Source: Bacillota bacterium (GTDB lineage Bacteria > Bacillota > Clostridia > Oscillospirales > Ruminococcaceae). From it: 17,664 bases of DNA. The translations under genes were made by a program, and so were the position numbers. Positions 1 through 8,066 of the stretch are shown piece after piece. The notes beneath the pieces are model-generated. The model was not told where the DNA came from. It made no database searches and saw only the letters and a program-made list of their open reading frames with translations. How positions within the stretch are numbered: the stretch's first letter is position 1; each line of letters begins with the position of its first letter. The stretch spans positions 1 to 17,664 of the forward strand of contig JAEZCT010000061.1 in NCBI GenBank assembly GCA_023433405.1, in the 5' to 3' direction.

Positions 1-59
1 TGCTTATTCACCGTAACTATATGGCCTTGCAACCTAAAAAGCGAAGTATCAAGTCTAAC

Positions 60-109
60 CTCCTAAGGTGCTTGGTCAGCGAACATGCTTTGTTGGAATT
101 GCTTAGGAG
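60..109. repeat. Inverted repeat, 8-bp arms
   Basis: CTCCTAAG at 60-67 is the exact reverse complement of CTTAGGAG at 102-109, separated by 34 nt. The loop is long and no T-run follows, so it does not look like an intrinsic terminator. It could be a protein-binding site, part of a structured RNA or chance. Confidence 0.35.
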
Positions 110-118
110 TTTGTGAAA

Positions 119-128
119 CTCACGTGAG
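119..128. repeat. 10-bp perfect palindrome
   Basis: CTCACGTGAG at 119-128 is a perfect palindrome, flanked by AAA before and GTTTA after, which nearly extends the symmetry. Such a site upstream of a promoter could be an operator for a dimeric regulator, but it lies about 137 nt before the candidate -10 box and no regulator gene is in view. Function unknown. Confidence 0.3.
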
Positions 129-241
129 GTTTATTCCCTGCGTTCTTGTGGTCAGGACATCGAAACAATGATGATATCGTCCTTTTGCGCCTCTCACATG
201 GCTTTCGGATGGAGGGCAGAAAAAAATTAATAAATCTGAGA

Positions 242-270
242 GTTTTTTGGTACACCCGATGATGTATAAT
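242..270 (+). promoter_or_regulatory. Candidate promoter of the cas operon
   Basis: A perfect -10 hexamer TATAAT lies at 265-270, about 100 nt before the cas3 start codon. The matching -35 region (242-250) is T-rich (GTTTTTTGG) but has no good TTGACA. A second TATAAT at 341-346 is too near the cas3 ribosome site to be useful. As every downstream cas gene is closely spaced, this is the most likely operon promoter in the window. Confidence 0.4.
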
Positions 271-354
271 AAAAACAAGCTAATTTAATACAAAAAATAA
301 ATAAACCTGTATTGTTATGGTGATAAATAAAACAATGTATTATAATATGGAATT

Positions 355-363
355 AGGAGGAGG
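355..363 (+). promoter_or_regulatory. Ribosome binding site of cas3
   Basis: AGGAGGAGG ends 8 nt before the ATG at 372. This near-ideal site fixes the cas3 start and suggests efficient translation of the first gene of the operon. Confidence 0.75.
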
Positions 364-371
364 ACTCATCC

Positions 372-2543
372 ATGTACATCGGTCATACGAGAGAGCAGGA
401 CGAAGCGCAGCAGCCGTTGCGCGATCATCTGCGAGAAACCGCCAGACGAGCGGAGGAATTTGCAAGGGCTTTTGGCGCTGGCGAATTTGGGCGGTGCGAG
501 GGGCTGCTACATGACGCGGGAAAGTATTCGGACAAATTTCAGGCGCGAATACGCGGGGTTAAGGCAAAGTGTGATCATTCCACCGCCGGAGCGTTGGAGG
601 CGGAAAGACTGGGGAGAATTGGACGGCTGATAGGTTATTGTATCGCTGGACATCACACAGGGCTTCTAAATGCAGGGAGTAGGTTTGCAGATACCGGACA
701 TGAGGCGACCATGCAGGCACGTCTTAAGTCTGAAGTGGAGGGATACGAAGGTTTCTTCTCGGAGTTTTCGCGGGAGGAGTTTACTTTACCCAAAATGCCG
801 CCAATTCGGCCGCTAAAGGCAGTAGGCTTTTCTCTGTCGTTTTTTATTCGTATGCTCTATTCCTGCCTTGTTGATGCTGACTATTTGGATACCGAGTTTT
901 TTATGAAAAACGGCTCGGTAGACCGTACCGCTCGGTACGCGTATGGCGAGTATCTACAGGCGCTCAACAGCCGACTTTCACAATTTCAAACCGAAGGAGT
1001 GGTAAACGGGAAGCGTAACGAGATACTGTTACGATGCCGTCAGGCCGCGCTGACCGAAAAAGGGCTATTTACTCTGACGGTGCCTACCGGCGGGGGCAAG
1101 ACTCTGTCGTCACTTGCCTTTGCACTGGAGCACCTGCAACGGCATGGTCTAAGCCGCATTATCTATGTGATACCCTATACTTCTATTATTGAGCAGAACG
1201 CCGCGGTTTTTGAGCAGCTTTTGGGTGAGGAAAACGTGCTGCAGCACCACTCAAATTTCGATTTTTCCGATGATGAGGATAAGCTAATTAACAAACGCAA
1301 GCTTGCGGCTGAAAATTGGGATATGCCTATAGTCGTGACAACAAACGTCCAGTTTTTTGAATCCCTTTTTGCCAGCAAATCCTCCCGCTGCCGAAAGCTT
1401 CATAACCTTGCGAACAGTGTCATCGTTCTTGACGAAGCGCAGATGCTGCCAACAGAGTATCTCACCCCCTGTATCGCGGCGCTCAGTGAGCTGGTACATA
1501 ATTATTCCTCTACTGTGGTACTATGCAGTGCCACCCAGCCTGCCCTAAGCAAACATTTTCCCAAGGAAATCGCCCCGCGTGAGATTTGCGAGGGGATAAC
1601 GGATTTGCAGGGAGCATTCCGGAGAACTCGTGTGGTGACGCGTGGAGAGCTTGCGGACATGGCTCTTTCACAGGAGATAGCTCAAAGACACCAGGTCTTG
1701 TGCATAGTCAATACCCGAAAGCATGCGCTCAAGCTGTATGAGGGGATAAAGTACGAAGGGGGATTTCACCTATCCACGCTGATGTGTCCTGCCCACCGTA
1801 ACGAGTGCCTGGCAGAGATTCGCCGTCGCTTGCAAAAAGGCGAACCCTGTCGCGTAATTTCCACTCGTCTGATTGAAGCGGGCGTGGATGTTGATTTTCC
1901 CGTGGTTTACCGTTCGGTGTGCGGGCTGGATTCGATTGTTCAATCGGCTGGGCGATGCAACCGCGAGGGACGGCTGACGGACGCTTACGGGACCCCCATC
2001 CTTGGCGAGGTGCATGTGTTCGAGCCGGAGCCGGATTATGCAAAGCGCCAACCTTCTGCCTTTAAAAGGCCCATCTGCGTCGCGCGGGATATTATGCGTC
2101 GCTATGAGGACATTCTATCTCCGGAAGCAATTGAAGCCTATTTCACCCTGTTGTATGAGCTGGAGGGGGAAGGGCTAGATTCCAAGGAAATTATGAGAAT
2201 TATGGAAGAGGACGTGCAACACTTTGCCTTTGATTTTGAGACGATGGCACAGAGGTTTAAACTGATAGAGCAAAACATGTGCCCAATCATTATTCCTTAC
2301 GATACCCGCGCGGAGGAACTCATTGAAAAGCTTCGCTATACCGAGCATCCGGGCAAACTTCTGCGTTCGTTGCAACGGTATACGGTAAGCGTGTATGAGG
2401 CAGAGCTTAGTGCGTTGAAGGGAATTGGAGTGCTGGAAAATCCCGCGCCGGATATCTATGTCCTACGCGGCAAGCAGGAGCTTTATGACCCGCATACGGG
2501 GCTTTGCCTTGCAGAAAAGGGGGGGAATGGAATATACATATAA
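372..2543 (+). CDS. cas3: CRISPR-associated helicase/nuclease Cas3 (type I-C)
   Basis: Cas3 is the effector nuclease that Cascade recruits to a bound target; it unwinds and degrades the DNA from the R-loop. At 723 residues it is a normal full-length fused HD-helicase protein. The N-terminal HD nuclease domain shows His19, the His47-Asp48 pair with Lys51 (HDAGK), His69 (DHSTAGA) and His94-His95. The superfamily 2 helicase core shows Walker A TGGGKT at residues 239-244, the DEAQ box at 354-357, SAT at 386-388 and motif VI QSAGRCNREGR at 524-534. All expected catalytic residues are present, so it should be active. The ATG start follows an AGGAGGAGG site by 8 nt. It is first in the operon, 48 nt before cas5c. 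Identification is secure. Confidence 0.97.
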   Translation: MYIGHTREQDEAQQPLRDHLRETARRAEEFARAFGAGEFGRCEGLLHDAGKYSDKFQARIRGVKAKCDHSTAGALEAERLGRIGRLIGYCIAGHHTGLLNAGSRFADTGHEATMQARLKSEVEGYEGFFSEFSREEFTLPKMPPIRPLKAVGFSLSFFIRMLYSCLVDADYLDTEFFMKNGSVDRTARYAYGEYLQALNSRLSQFQTEGVVNGKRNEILLRCRQAALTEKGLFTLTVPTGGGKTLSSLAFALEHLQRHGLSRIIYVIPYTSIIEQNAAVFEQLLGEENVLQHHSNFDFSDDEDKLINKRKLAAENWDMPIVVTTNVQFFESLFASKSSRCRKLHNLANSVIVLDEAQMLPTEYLTPCIAALSELVHNYSSTVVLCSATQPALSKHFPKEIAPREICEGITDLQGAFRRTRVVTRGELADMALSQEIAQRHQVLCIVNTRKHALKLYEGIKYEGGFHLSTLMCPAHRNECLAEIRRRLQKGEPCRVISTRLIEAGVDVDFPVVYRSVCGLDSIVQSAGRCNREGRLTDAYGTPILGEVHVFEPEPDYAKRQPSAFKRPICVARDIMRRYEDILSPEAIEAYFTLLYELEGEGLDSKEIMRIMEEDVQHFAFDFETMAQRFKLIEQNMCPIIIPYDTRAEELIEKLRYTEHPGKLLRSLQRYTVSVYEAELSALKGIGVLENPAPDIYVLRGKQELYDPHTGLCLAEKGGNGIYI

Positions 2544-2591
2544 CAGAACCGATAAGCTTAATAATATGGTAATTTGATAGGAGATGAGCAG

Positions 2592-3251
2592 ATGGGTTAT
2601 GGCGTTGAGGTAAAAGTATGGGGAGATTATGCCCTATTCACCCGGCCTGAAATGAAGGTGGAGCGTGTAAGCTATGATGTGATGACGCCCTCTGCCGCGC
2701 GCGGATTGCTGGAGGCTATTTACTGGAAGCCCGCGATACGGTGGGTCATTGACCGCATCTATGTTTGCAAGCCAATACGGTTTACCAACATCCGACGCAA
2801 CGAGGTAGCGAGCAAGCTACTGGCAGGCTCGGTGCGACCGGTAATGACCGGCGCAAAAAATGCGACTCTGTATCTGGATGCCACTGCTGACCGTCAGCAG
2901 CGCGCGTCACTGGTGCTAAAGGATGTGCAGTATGTTATCCACGCGCATTTTAAACTGACAGAGAAGGCGGGCGAAGGGGATACCCCTGAAAAGCATTATA
3001 ACATTGCCCAGCGCAGGCTGCGGGAGGGACAATGCTTTCACATGCCCTGCTTTGGCTGCCGCGAGTTCCCTGCGTTTTTTGCTCCCGCCCAGCCGGGAGA
3101 TGAGAAAACCTCCTTTGTCGGAGAACAGGATTTGGGATTTATGTTGTACGATATGGATTTCTCGAACCCGGAGGACATCCAGCCGCGTTTTTTTCGCGCG
3201 GTGTTGCGCAACGGAGTTCTTGACTTGACTCACGTTAGGGAGGTGCGGTAG
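2592..3251 (+). CDS. cas5c: Cas5c (Cas5d), pre-crRNA processing endoribonuclease of type I-C Cascade
   Basis: In type I-C, Cas5 replaces Cas6: it cuts the repeat RNA at the base of its hairpin and keeps the 5' handle as a Cascade subunit. The protein opens with the typical GYGVEVKVWGDYALFTRPE. Tyr44 and the Lys134-His135 pair (EKHYN) fit the catalytic Tyr, Lys and His described for Bacillus halodurans Cas5d; this alignment is by eye. The conserved GQCFHMPCFGCREFPA follows at 146-161. I chose ATG 2592 (219 residues) because AGGAG at 2579-2583 sits 8 nt before it; an in-frame TTG at 2574 would add six residues but has no such site. It ends 2 nt before cas8c. Confidence 0.95.
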   Translation: MGYGVEVKVWGDYALFTRPEMKVERVSYDVMTPSAARGLLEAIYWKPAIRWVIDRIYVCKPIRFTNIRRNEVASKLLAGSVRPVMTGAKNATLYLDATADRQQRASLVLKDVQYVIHAHFKLTEKAGEGDTPEKHYNIAQRRLREGQCFHMPCFGCREFPAFFAPAQPGDEKTSFVGEQDLGFMLYDMDFSNPEDIQPRFFRAVLRNGVLDLTHVREVR

Positions 3252-3253
3252 CA

Positions 3254-5080
3254 GTGCTTTTACAGTCGCTCGCGGATTATTACGAAATTCTCGCGCAGGA
3301 TGAAAACAGCGGCATTCCGTTGGCGGGCTATAGTATGGCGCCGGTATCCTATGCGCTGGTGCTTTCGTGTGAGGGTTCACTGGTCGGCATCTTTCCGCTA
3401 AAGCAAGCCAACGCGAAGGGGAAGGAGCTTGCTAAGTCAATGCTTGTGCCGGAGCAGGTTAAAAAGACAAGCGGCGTCAGCGCAAATTTTATGTGTGAAA
3501 ACGCGGCCTATGTGCTGGGTATTGCCAAAACGGAAAAAACGGGAACGGCAAAGGCGGACCGCGCCAAAGAATGCTCCGAGGCTTTCCGACTTTTGCATCA
3601 CAAAATCCTTGACGGAGTGGACTGTGACGAGGCGCGGGCGGTGCTTGCGTTTCTGGACAGCTGGGAGCCGGAGCAGGGCGCGGAGCATCCCGTCTTGAAG
3701 GACTGTCTGGAGGCCTTAGCTGGAGGTGGGAACATTGTTTTTATGCTGGATGGAAGTCTTAGGCCGATGCACGAGCACATCCTAATTAAGCGCGCATGGG
3801 AGGCGTACAAGCAAGAACCAGACGGTGCACCTATTATGTGCTGCTTGGTGCGCGGAGAACAGGCGGAGGTGGCTAGGCTCCATCCTAGCCTCAAAGGGGT
3901 AAAGGGTGCGCAGAGTGTGGGAGCCTCCATTGTCTCCTTTAACGCGCGGGCATACGAATCCTATGGTAGGCAGGAGGAGCAGGGCGCGAATGCACCCGTC
4001 AGTAAGCAGGCGGCCTTTGCCTATACCACGATGCTCAACCGGATGCTTTCAGACGGGGCTCACCGGATGTTTCTCGGCGATACCACCATGATTTTTTGGG
4101 CGCTAAGCCCGGAGAAGCAGTATCAGGACTTTGCTTCCCTGTTTTTAGACCCCAGTGAGTTGGAGGAAAGCGCGAAGAATAAGGTCACACCGGAGCGCTT
4201 TGCCCGTGACGAGCACGCCGTACGGGAGGTCAGGCAGGTTCTCAAAAAGATTGGGCAGGGAGCGCCGATTGGGGAGCTTTCCAACGCCTTTGACCCAAAC
4301 GTTTCGTTTTATATCCTTGGACTTGCACCAAACGCTGCACGTCTTTCGGTGCGATTATTTGTACGCGACAGCTTCGGGGATTTTGCCGCGAAGGTTGCCA
4401 GGCATTATGAGGATATGCGTATTGCGAAGCAGTATGCAGCCGATGCAGAAATCCTGTCGGTTTGGCGGTTGTTAAATGAGACGGTGTCACCCAAGTCAAG
4501 CGATAAGTCAGCCTCTCCGCTACTTTCCGGTGCGGTGCTTCGAGCAATTCTGACCGGGGAGCGGTACCCGGAGCAGCTTTATAGCGCGGTGCTAATCCGC
4601 ATCCGTGCGGGAGATGCCATTAATTATTGCAAAGCCGCCATAATCAAGGCGGTGCTGATACGCAAGGATAAAGAAGCAGGAAAACACAAGGAGGAATTAA
4701 CATTGGCTCTCAATGAAAACAGCACAAGCATCGCCTATCTTTTAGGACGCTTGTTCGCGGTGTTGGAAAAGGCACAACTTGACGCGACCCCTAATATTAA
4801 CACAACCATTAAGGACCGTTATTTTTCATCCGCCTGTGCCACACCGGCAAGCGTGTTTCCGGTATTACTTAAGCTTTCCCAAGCACATATCTCAAAGGCG
4901 GAATATGGATATACCATCGACAACCGCATTGCCGCAATCATGGATTGCATTAACATGGAGGGAAAGCCCTATCCCGCGCATTTGACGCTGGAGGAGCAGG
5001 GCATCTTTATTCTGGGTTATTACCATCAGCGCAACGCGTTTTTTGTAAAAAAGGATAAAAATAACGGGGAGGTACAATAA
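3254..5080 (+). CDS. cas8c: Cas8c (Csd1), large subunit of type I-C Cascade
   Basis: Cas8c is the large Cascade subunit that recognises the PAM and helps open the target duplex. At 608 residues it has the usual length. Family landmarks are the N-terminal MLLQSLADYYEIL and SYALVLS, DTTMIFWA at 276-283 and GLAPNAARLSVR starting at 356. Translation starts at GTG 3254, 2 nt after the cas5c stop, with GGGAGG at 3238-3243 about 10 nt upstream. The last 125 codons can be read separately from an internal start as Cas11c (see 4703-5080). The stop lies 2 nt before the cas7c ATG, so cas5c, cas8c and cas7c look translationally coupled. Confidence 0.95.
   Translation: MLLQSLADYYEILAQDENSGIPLAGYSMAPVSYALVLSCEGSLVGIFPLKQANAKGKELAKSMLVPEQVKKTSGVSANFMCENAAYVLGIAKTEKTGTAKADRAKECSEAFRLLHHKILDGVDCDEARAVLAFLDSWEPEQGAEHPVLKDCLEALAGGGNIVFMLDGSLRPMHEHILIKRAWEAYKQEPDGAPIMCCLVRGEQAEVARLHPSLKGVKGAQSVGASIVSFNARAYESYGRQEEQGANAPVSKQAAFAYTTMLNRMLSDGAHRMFLGDTTMIFWALSPEKQYQDFASLFLDPSELEESAKNKVTPERFARDEHAVREVRQVLKKIGQGAPIGELSNAFDPNVSFYILGLAPNAARLSVRLFVRDSFGDFAAKVARHYEDMRIAKQYAADAEILSVWRLLNETVSPKSSDKSASPLLSGAVLRAILTGERYPEQLYSAVLIRIRAGDAINYCKAAIIKAVLIRKDKEAGKHKEELTLALNENSTSIAYLLGRLFAVLEKAQLDATPNINTTIKDRYFSSACATPASVFPVLLKLSQAHISKAEYGYTIDNRIAAIMDCINMEGKPYPAHLTLEEQGIFILGYYHQRNAFFVKKDKNNGEVQ
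4689..4695 (+). promoter_or_regulatory. Internal ribosome binding site for cas11c inside cas8c
   Basis: AAGGAGG at 4689-4695 lies 7 nt before an in-frame TTG at 4703-4705. It is one of the strongest Shine-Dalgarno matches in the window although it sits in the middle of a coding sequence, and it falls where type I-C loci are known to start translating the small subunit. Confidence 0.75.
4703..5080 (+). CDS. cas11c: Cas11c, small Cascade subunit translated from inside cas8c
   Basis: In type I-C the small subunit is not a separate gene but is made from an internal start in the 3' end of cas8c; two copies line the belly of Cascade and stabilise the R-loop. Here TTG 4703 (codon 484 of cas8c, same frame) follows AAGGAGG by 7 nt. 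It would give 125 residues beginning MALNENSTSIAYLLGRLFAVLEKAQ, about the 14 kDa expected. The region is predicted by eye to be largely helical, as in known small subunits. It shares the stop codon of cas8c. The start is non-AUG, so automated callers would miss it. The sequence evidence is strong, but only expression data would prove it. Confidence 0.8.
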   Translation: MALNENSTSIAYLLGRLFAVLEKAQLDATPNINTTIKDRYFSSACATPASVFPVLLKLSQAHISKAEYGYTIDNRIAAIMDCINMEGKPYPAHLTLEEQGIFILGYYHQRNAFFVKKDKNNGEVQ

Positions 5081-5082
5081 CA

Positions 5083-5967
5083 ATGAGCGAGGCAATTAAA
5101 AACCGGTATGAGTTTACAGTGTTGTTTGATGTGGAAAACGGCAATCCAAACGGCGATCCGGACGCTGGAAACATGCCACGTCTTGATGCGGAAACAGGCT
5201 ATGGTATTGTAACTGATGTATGTCTCAAGAGAAAAATTCGCAATTATGTGGAAACCGTCAAGGAAGATACCGAAAACTACAAGATATATATTAAGGAAGG
5301 TGCTGCGCTGGTCAGTAAGGAGAGGGGCGCCTTTACCCATGTCGGCGTTAAGGATGAGAAGGAGGCACAGGACAAAAAGGGGGATATCGATGAAAAGATC
5401 CGTGACTTTATGTGCTCCAACTATTTCGATATCCGCACCTTCGGCGCGGTAATGGTAACATTTGTTAAGGCAAGGCTTAACTGCGGTCAGGTGCGCGGAC
5501 CGGTGCAGATTGGCTTTGCTCGCAGTATTGATCCGATTGTACAGCAGGAGATTACCATTACCCGCGTTGCGATTACCACGGAGGAGGACGCAAAGAAAAA
5601 GGAAACCGAGATGGGACGCAAGCACATTATTCCCTACGCGTTATACCGTGCGGACGGTTATGTCTCGGCAAACCTTGCCCGGAAAACCACCGGCTTCTCA
5701 GAGGAGGATTTGGAGCTTTTGTGGGAGGCTATCGCCAACATGTTTGAACATGACCATTCCGCCGCGCGTGGCAAAATGGCGGTACGCTCGCTTTTGGTGT
5801 TTAGGCATAATAGCGAACTCGGCAATTGCCCCGCACATAAGTTGTTCGATACTATTACAATAAAGCGCAAAGATGAAAGCGCGCCTGCCCGCAGTTTTGC
5901 GGACTATATTGTAAAGATAGAGGAGGGTGCGATACCTGCCACTGTTACCTTGCAGCGTCTGATATGA
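5083..5967 (+). CDS. cas7c: Cas7c (Csd2), backbone subunit of type I-C Cascade
   Basis: Cas7c polymerises along the crRNA spacer to form the Cascade backbone and holds the guide for base pairing with target DNA. The 294-residue length is standard. The N-terminal segment is typical: YEFTVLFDVENGNPNGDPDAGN (residues 9-30), then RLDAETGYGIVTDVCLKRKIRNYVE. Further family-like stretches are DIRTFGAVM and VRGPVQIGFARSIDPI. The ATG at 5083 is 2 nt after the cas8c stop, with GGGGAGG about 10 nt upstream. Its TGA overlaps the cas4 ATG by 4 nt (ATGA), which couples effector and adaptation genes. No oddity seen. Confidence 0.96.
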   Translation: MSEAIKNRYEFTVLFDVENGNPNGDPDAGNMPRLDAETGYGIVTDVCLKRKIRNYVETVKEDTENYKIYIKEGAALVSKERGAFTHVGVKDEKEAQDKKGDIDEKIRDFMCSNYFDIRTFGAVMVTFVKARLNCGQVRGPVQIGFARSIDPIVQQEITITRVAITTEEDAKKKETEMGRKHIIPYALYRADGYVSANLARKTTGFSEEDLELLWEAIANMFEHDHSAARGKMAVRSLLVFRHNSELGNCPAHKLFDTITIKRKDESAPARSFADYIVKIEEGAIPATVTLQRLI

Positions 5968-6638
5968 TGGAATATGATGAGGAAGATTTTTTGCAGCTTT
6001 CGGGAATACAGCATTTTGCGTTTTGCAAAAGGCAATGGGCATTAATCCATATTGAACAGCTGTGGCAGGAAAACCTGCGGACGGTTGAGGGGAATATTCT
6101 GCATGACCGGGCGCATAGCACTACCCCAAGCGAAACGCGAGGAGATATTATTATCACGCGAGCCATGCCGGTTTTTTCTAGGACACTGGGAACAAACGGT
6201 GTTTGTGATGTGGTGGAGCTACACCGGCATCCGGATGGGGTGCGGTTATCCGGCAGGGAGGGAACCTTCCTGCCGGTACCCGTGGAATACAAACGGGGCA
6301 AACCAAAGGATGGGGAGGAGGATGTGATGCAGCTTGCGGCTCAGGTCATTTGCTTGGAAGAAATGCTGCTTTGTACAATCCCGGAGGCATTTTTCTTTTA
6401 TGGGGAAACGAACCGACGTTTGCGAGTAACCATGGATGAAACGGTAAAGGCACAAACAAGGTCGATGTTCCAAGAGATGCATGAGCTATATAACCGCCGA
6501 TATATCCCCCGTGTAAAGCCCAGCAAGGCTTGCAACGCATGCTCCCTGAAAGACCTGTGCCTACCAAAGCTGTTAAAGCGTTCGTCTGTGGCGTCATATC
6601 TACAAGGACGCTTAGGAGAAGCTGCGATTGTTGAATGA
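5964..6638 (+). CDS. cas4: Cas4, PAM-selecting exonuclease of the adaptation module
   Basis: Cas4 works with Cas1-Cas2: it recognises the PAM in a prespacer, trims it and fixes insertion orientation. The 224-residue protein has a RecB-type nuclease core: His47, Asp82 (CDVVELH), Glu108 and Lys110 (VEYKRG), and the QLAAQ motif near residue 120. Four cysteines for an iron-sulfur cluster are present: Cys21 (AFCKRQ), then Cys190, Cys193 and Cys199 (CNACSLKDLC). All key residues are intact. Two consecutive ATG codons (5964 and 5967) could start it; 5964 overlaps the cas7c stop by 4 nt. No good ribosome site precedes either, so coupling to cas7c translation is likely. Confidence 0.95.
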   Translation: MMEYDEEDFLQLSGIQHFAFCKRQWALIHIEQLWQENLRTVEGNILHDRAHSTTPSETRGDIIITRAMPVFSRTLGTNGVCDVVELHRHPDGVRLSGREGTFLPVPVEYKRGKPKDGEEDVMQLAAQVICLEEMLLCTIPEAFFFYGETNRRLRVTMDETVKAQTRSMFQEMHELYNRRYIPRVKPSKACNACSLKDLCLPKLLKRSSVASYLQGRLGEAAIVE

Positions 6639-6685
6639 CATGTATTTTGCTTAGAGGACTGCAAACGAGGGAGCCAGAGGTAATT

Positions 6686-7714
6686 ATGAGAAAACTGCTT
6701 AATACCCTATATGTTACTTCCCCGGATACCTATCTATCGCTGGACGGAGAGAACCTTGTGGTTTTAAAGCAGCAGCAGGAGGCTATGCGCCTGCCGCTGC
6801 ATAATCTTGAGAGTATTATAGCCTTTGGCTATACTGGGGCAAGCCCTGCGTTGATGGGAAAGTGTGCGCGGGACGGTATAGCGCTTAGCTTTGTAACCCA
6901 GCATGGGCGATTTTTGGCTCGGATTGTAGGAGAAGAAAACGGTAATGTTACCCTACGCCGCACACAATACCGCGCTGCGGATGACACTATACTGAGCGCA
7001 CGTCTTGCAGCAAGGTTTTTACAGGGTAAGTTGTTTAATACCCGTTGGGTATTGGAACGCGCGATAAGGGATTATGCTCATCGCCTGGACATCACGCCAC
7101 TGGAACATGCTTCAGCACATCTCGCAAATTCCATTGCCAAGCTCGCAAATTTTGAGGATATTGGTCGTTTGCGCGGGATAGAGGGAGAAGCGGCGAGCGT
7201 TTATTTTAGTGTTTTGGATCTGCTGATTTTACAGCAAAAGGAAAGTTTCTTTTTTCGAGGACGCAATAAGCGGCCTCCGCTCGATAAGGTCAACGCGCTG
7301 TTGTCCTTTGTTTATACCCTTTTGGCACATGACTGTGCATCGGCTCTGGAAGCCGTGGGATTAGATGCTTATGTAGGATTTCTGCACCGTGACCGTCCGG
7401 GTCGTACCTCTCTGGCGCTGGACTTAATGGAGGAATTACGTGTTACTGCAGATCGCTTTGTTTTATCCCTAATTAACCGCAAAGAGATTACCACTAAAGG
7501 CTTTACACAAAAGGAAAATGGTGCGGTTATTATGATTGATGAAACACGCAAGACTATTTTACGCGCGTGGCAGGAGCGCAAGAAGGAGATAATTACTCAT
7601 CCATTTCTTGAAGAAAAATTGGAATGGGGGCTAATTCCCTATGCACAGGCAATGCTTCTGGCACGGTTTTTACGCGGCGATTTGGATGATTATCCTCCGT
7701 TTTTATGGAAGTGA
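6686..7714 (+). CDS. cas1: Cas1 integrase (type I-C)
   Basis: Cas1 is the metal-dependent integrase that, with Cas2, inserts new spacers at the leader-proximal repeat. From ATG 6686 it has 342 residues and begins MRKLLNTLYVTSPDTYLSLDGENL, exactly where I-C homologues usually begin. An upstream in-frame ATG at 6635, overlapping the cas4 stop, would add 17 unrelated residues and is not preferred; AGAGG lies 6-10 nt before 6686. The active-site residues are visible: Glu166 (RGIEGEAA), His234 (GFLHRDRPGR) and Asp246 (LALDLMEELR). It lies 47 nt after cas4 and 19 nt before cas2. Confidence 0.96.
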   Translation: MRKLLNTLYVTSPDTYLSLDGENLVVLKQQQEAMRLPLHNLESIIAFGYTGASPALMGKCARDGIALSFVTQHGRFLARIVGEENGNVTLRRTQYRAADDTILSARLAARFLQGKLFNTRWVLERAIRDYAHRLDITPLEHASAHLANSIAKLANFEDIGRLRGIEGEAASVYFSVLDLLILQQKESFFFRGRNKRPPLDKVNALLSFVYTLLAHDCASALEAVGLDAYVGFLHRDRPGRTSLALDLMEELRVTADRFVLSLINRKEITTKGFTQKENGAVIMIDETRKTILRAWQERKKEIITHPFLEEKLEWGLIPYAQAMLLARFLRGDLDDYPPFLWK

Positions 7715-7733
7715 CCGAAAGGGGCGGAAAGAA

Positions 7734-8024
7734 TTGCTGATTTTAATCACTTACGATGTGAGCACTGAAACGGTGGCAGGTAAAAAACGGCTGCGAAAGG
7801 TTGCAAAGCAGTGCGTAAATTACGGGCAAAGGGTTCAAAATTCTGTTTTTGAGTGCGTTCTGGATGCCGCTAAATGCCGGGAGGTACAGCATATTTTGGA
7901 GCAGCTTATTGATAAGGATAAGGACAGCCTGCGCTTTTACTACTTGGGTAATAATTATCAGAGCAAGGTTGAACATGTAGGGGCAAAGCCTAGCTTTGAT
8001 GTGGAAGGAACCCTTATACTCTAG
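7734..8024 (+). CDS. cas2: Cas2, structural partner of Cas1
   Basis: Cas2 dimers bridge two Cas1 dimers and set spacer length. From TTG 7734 the protein has 96 residues, begins MLILITYDVSTET and ends EHVGAKPSFDVEGTLIL, matching the family's usual size and ends. Asp8 is the conserved acidic residue of the ferredoxin-like fold. An ATG at 7641 would add 31 residues that overlap cas1 and look unrelated, so the TTG is preferred; a purine-rich GGGGCGGAAAG precedes it. The conserved VAKQCVNYGQRVQNSVFEC is intact. It is the last gene before the leader. Confidence 0.94.
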   Translation: MLILITYDVSTETVAGKKRLRKVAKQCVNYGQRVQNSVFECVLDAAKCREVQHILEQLIDKDKDSLRFYYLGNNYQSKVEHVGAKPSFDVEGTLIL

Positions 8025-8066
8025 TGCGAACCCCAAGCTCACATGAAATTCCCGGACTGTTCGCAC
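8024..8066 (+). repeat. Inverted repeat at the cas2-leader junction
   Basis: GTGCGAAC at 8024-8031 is the exact reverse complement of GTTCGCAC at 8059-8066, with a 27-nt loop; the left arm starts on the last base of the cas2 stop codon. No T-run follows, so it is unlikely to be a simple terminator. From memory, a similar GTGCGAAC...TTCGCAC block follows cas2 in other type I-C loci, which would imply a conserved function, but I cannot check that here. Confidence 0.6.

Larger units (their letters stand above)
1..371. other. Non-coding region upstream of the cas operon
   Basis: I find no convincing gene here; the short open frame beginning at 317 overlaps cas3 in another frame and has no family resemblance. 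What the stretch does hold is an 8-bp inverted repeat (60-67 with 102-109), a 10-bp palindrome (119-128), an A-rich tract from about 221, a perfect TATAAT at 265-270 and the strong cas3 ribosome site at 355-363. The part from about 225 to 350 is clearly more AT-rich than the cas genes, as expected for a promoter region. Nothing recognisable as the end of a neighbouring gene is visible at position 1. Confidence 0.6.

Noticed and set aside
168..179. 12-base match (ATGATGATATCG) between the upstream region and the 3' end of spacer 130
   Set aside because: A 12-base match is expected by chance at this scale, and it covers only the PAM-distal third of the spacer, so it is not evidence of self-targeting.
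317..514. 65-codon frame overlapping the cas3 start
   Set aside because: The overlap with cas3 is in another frame, the cas3 start has a far better ribosome site, and the peptide shows no recognisable domain.
1729..2051. Reverse-strand frames inside cas3 (about 100 codons)
   Set aside because: They lie opposite the conserved helicase domain and are shadows of cas3 codon composition.
2574..2591. TTG start for cas5c six codons upstream
   Set aside because: The AGGAG at 2579-2583 lies after that codon and is correctly spaced for ATG 2592.
6635..6685. Upstream ATG extending Cas1 by 17 residues and overlapping the cas4 stop
   Set aside because: Homologues begin at the sequence starting at 6686, and the extra residues look like translated spacer DNA. 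Translational coupling cannot be excluded but is less likely.
372..8024. Search for an undescribed accessory effector or fused domain among the cas genes
   Set aside because: All seven genes have standard I-C length, order and catalytic residues; gaps between them are 48 nt or less and hold no extra gene. The only hidden product is Cas11c.
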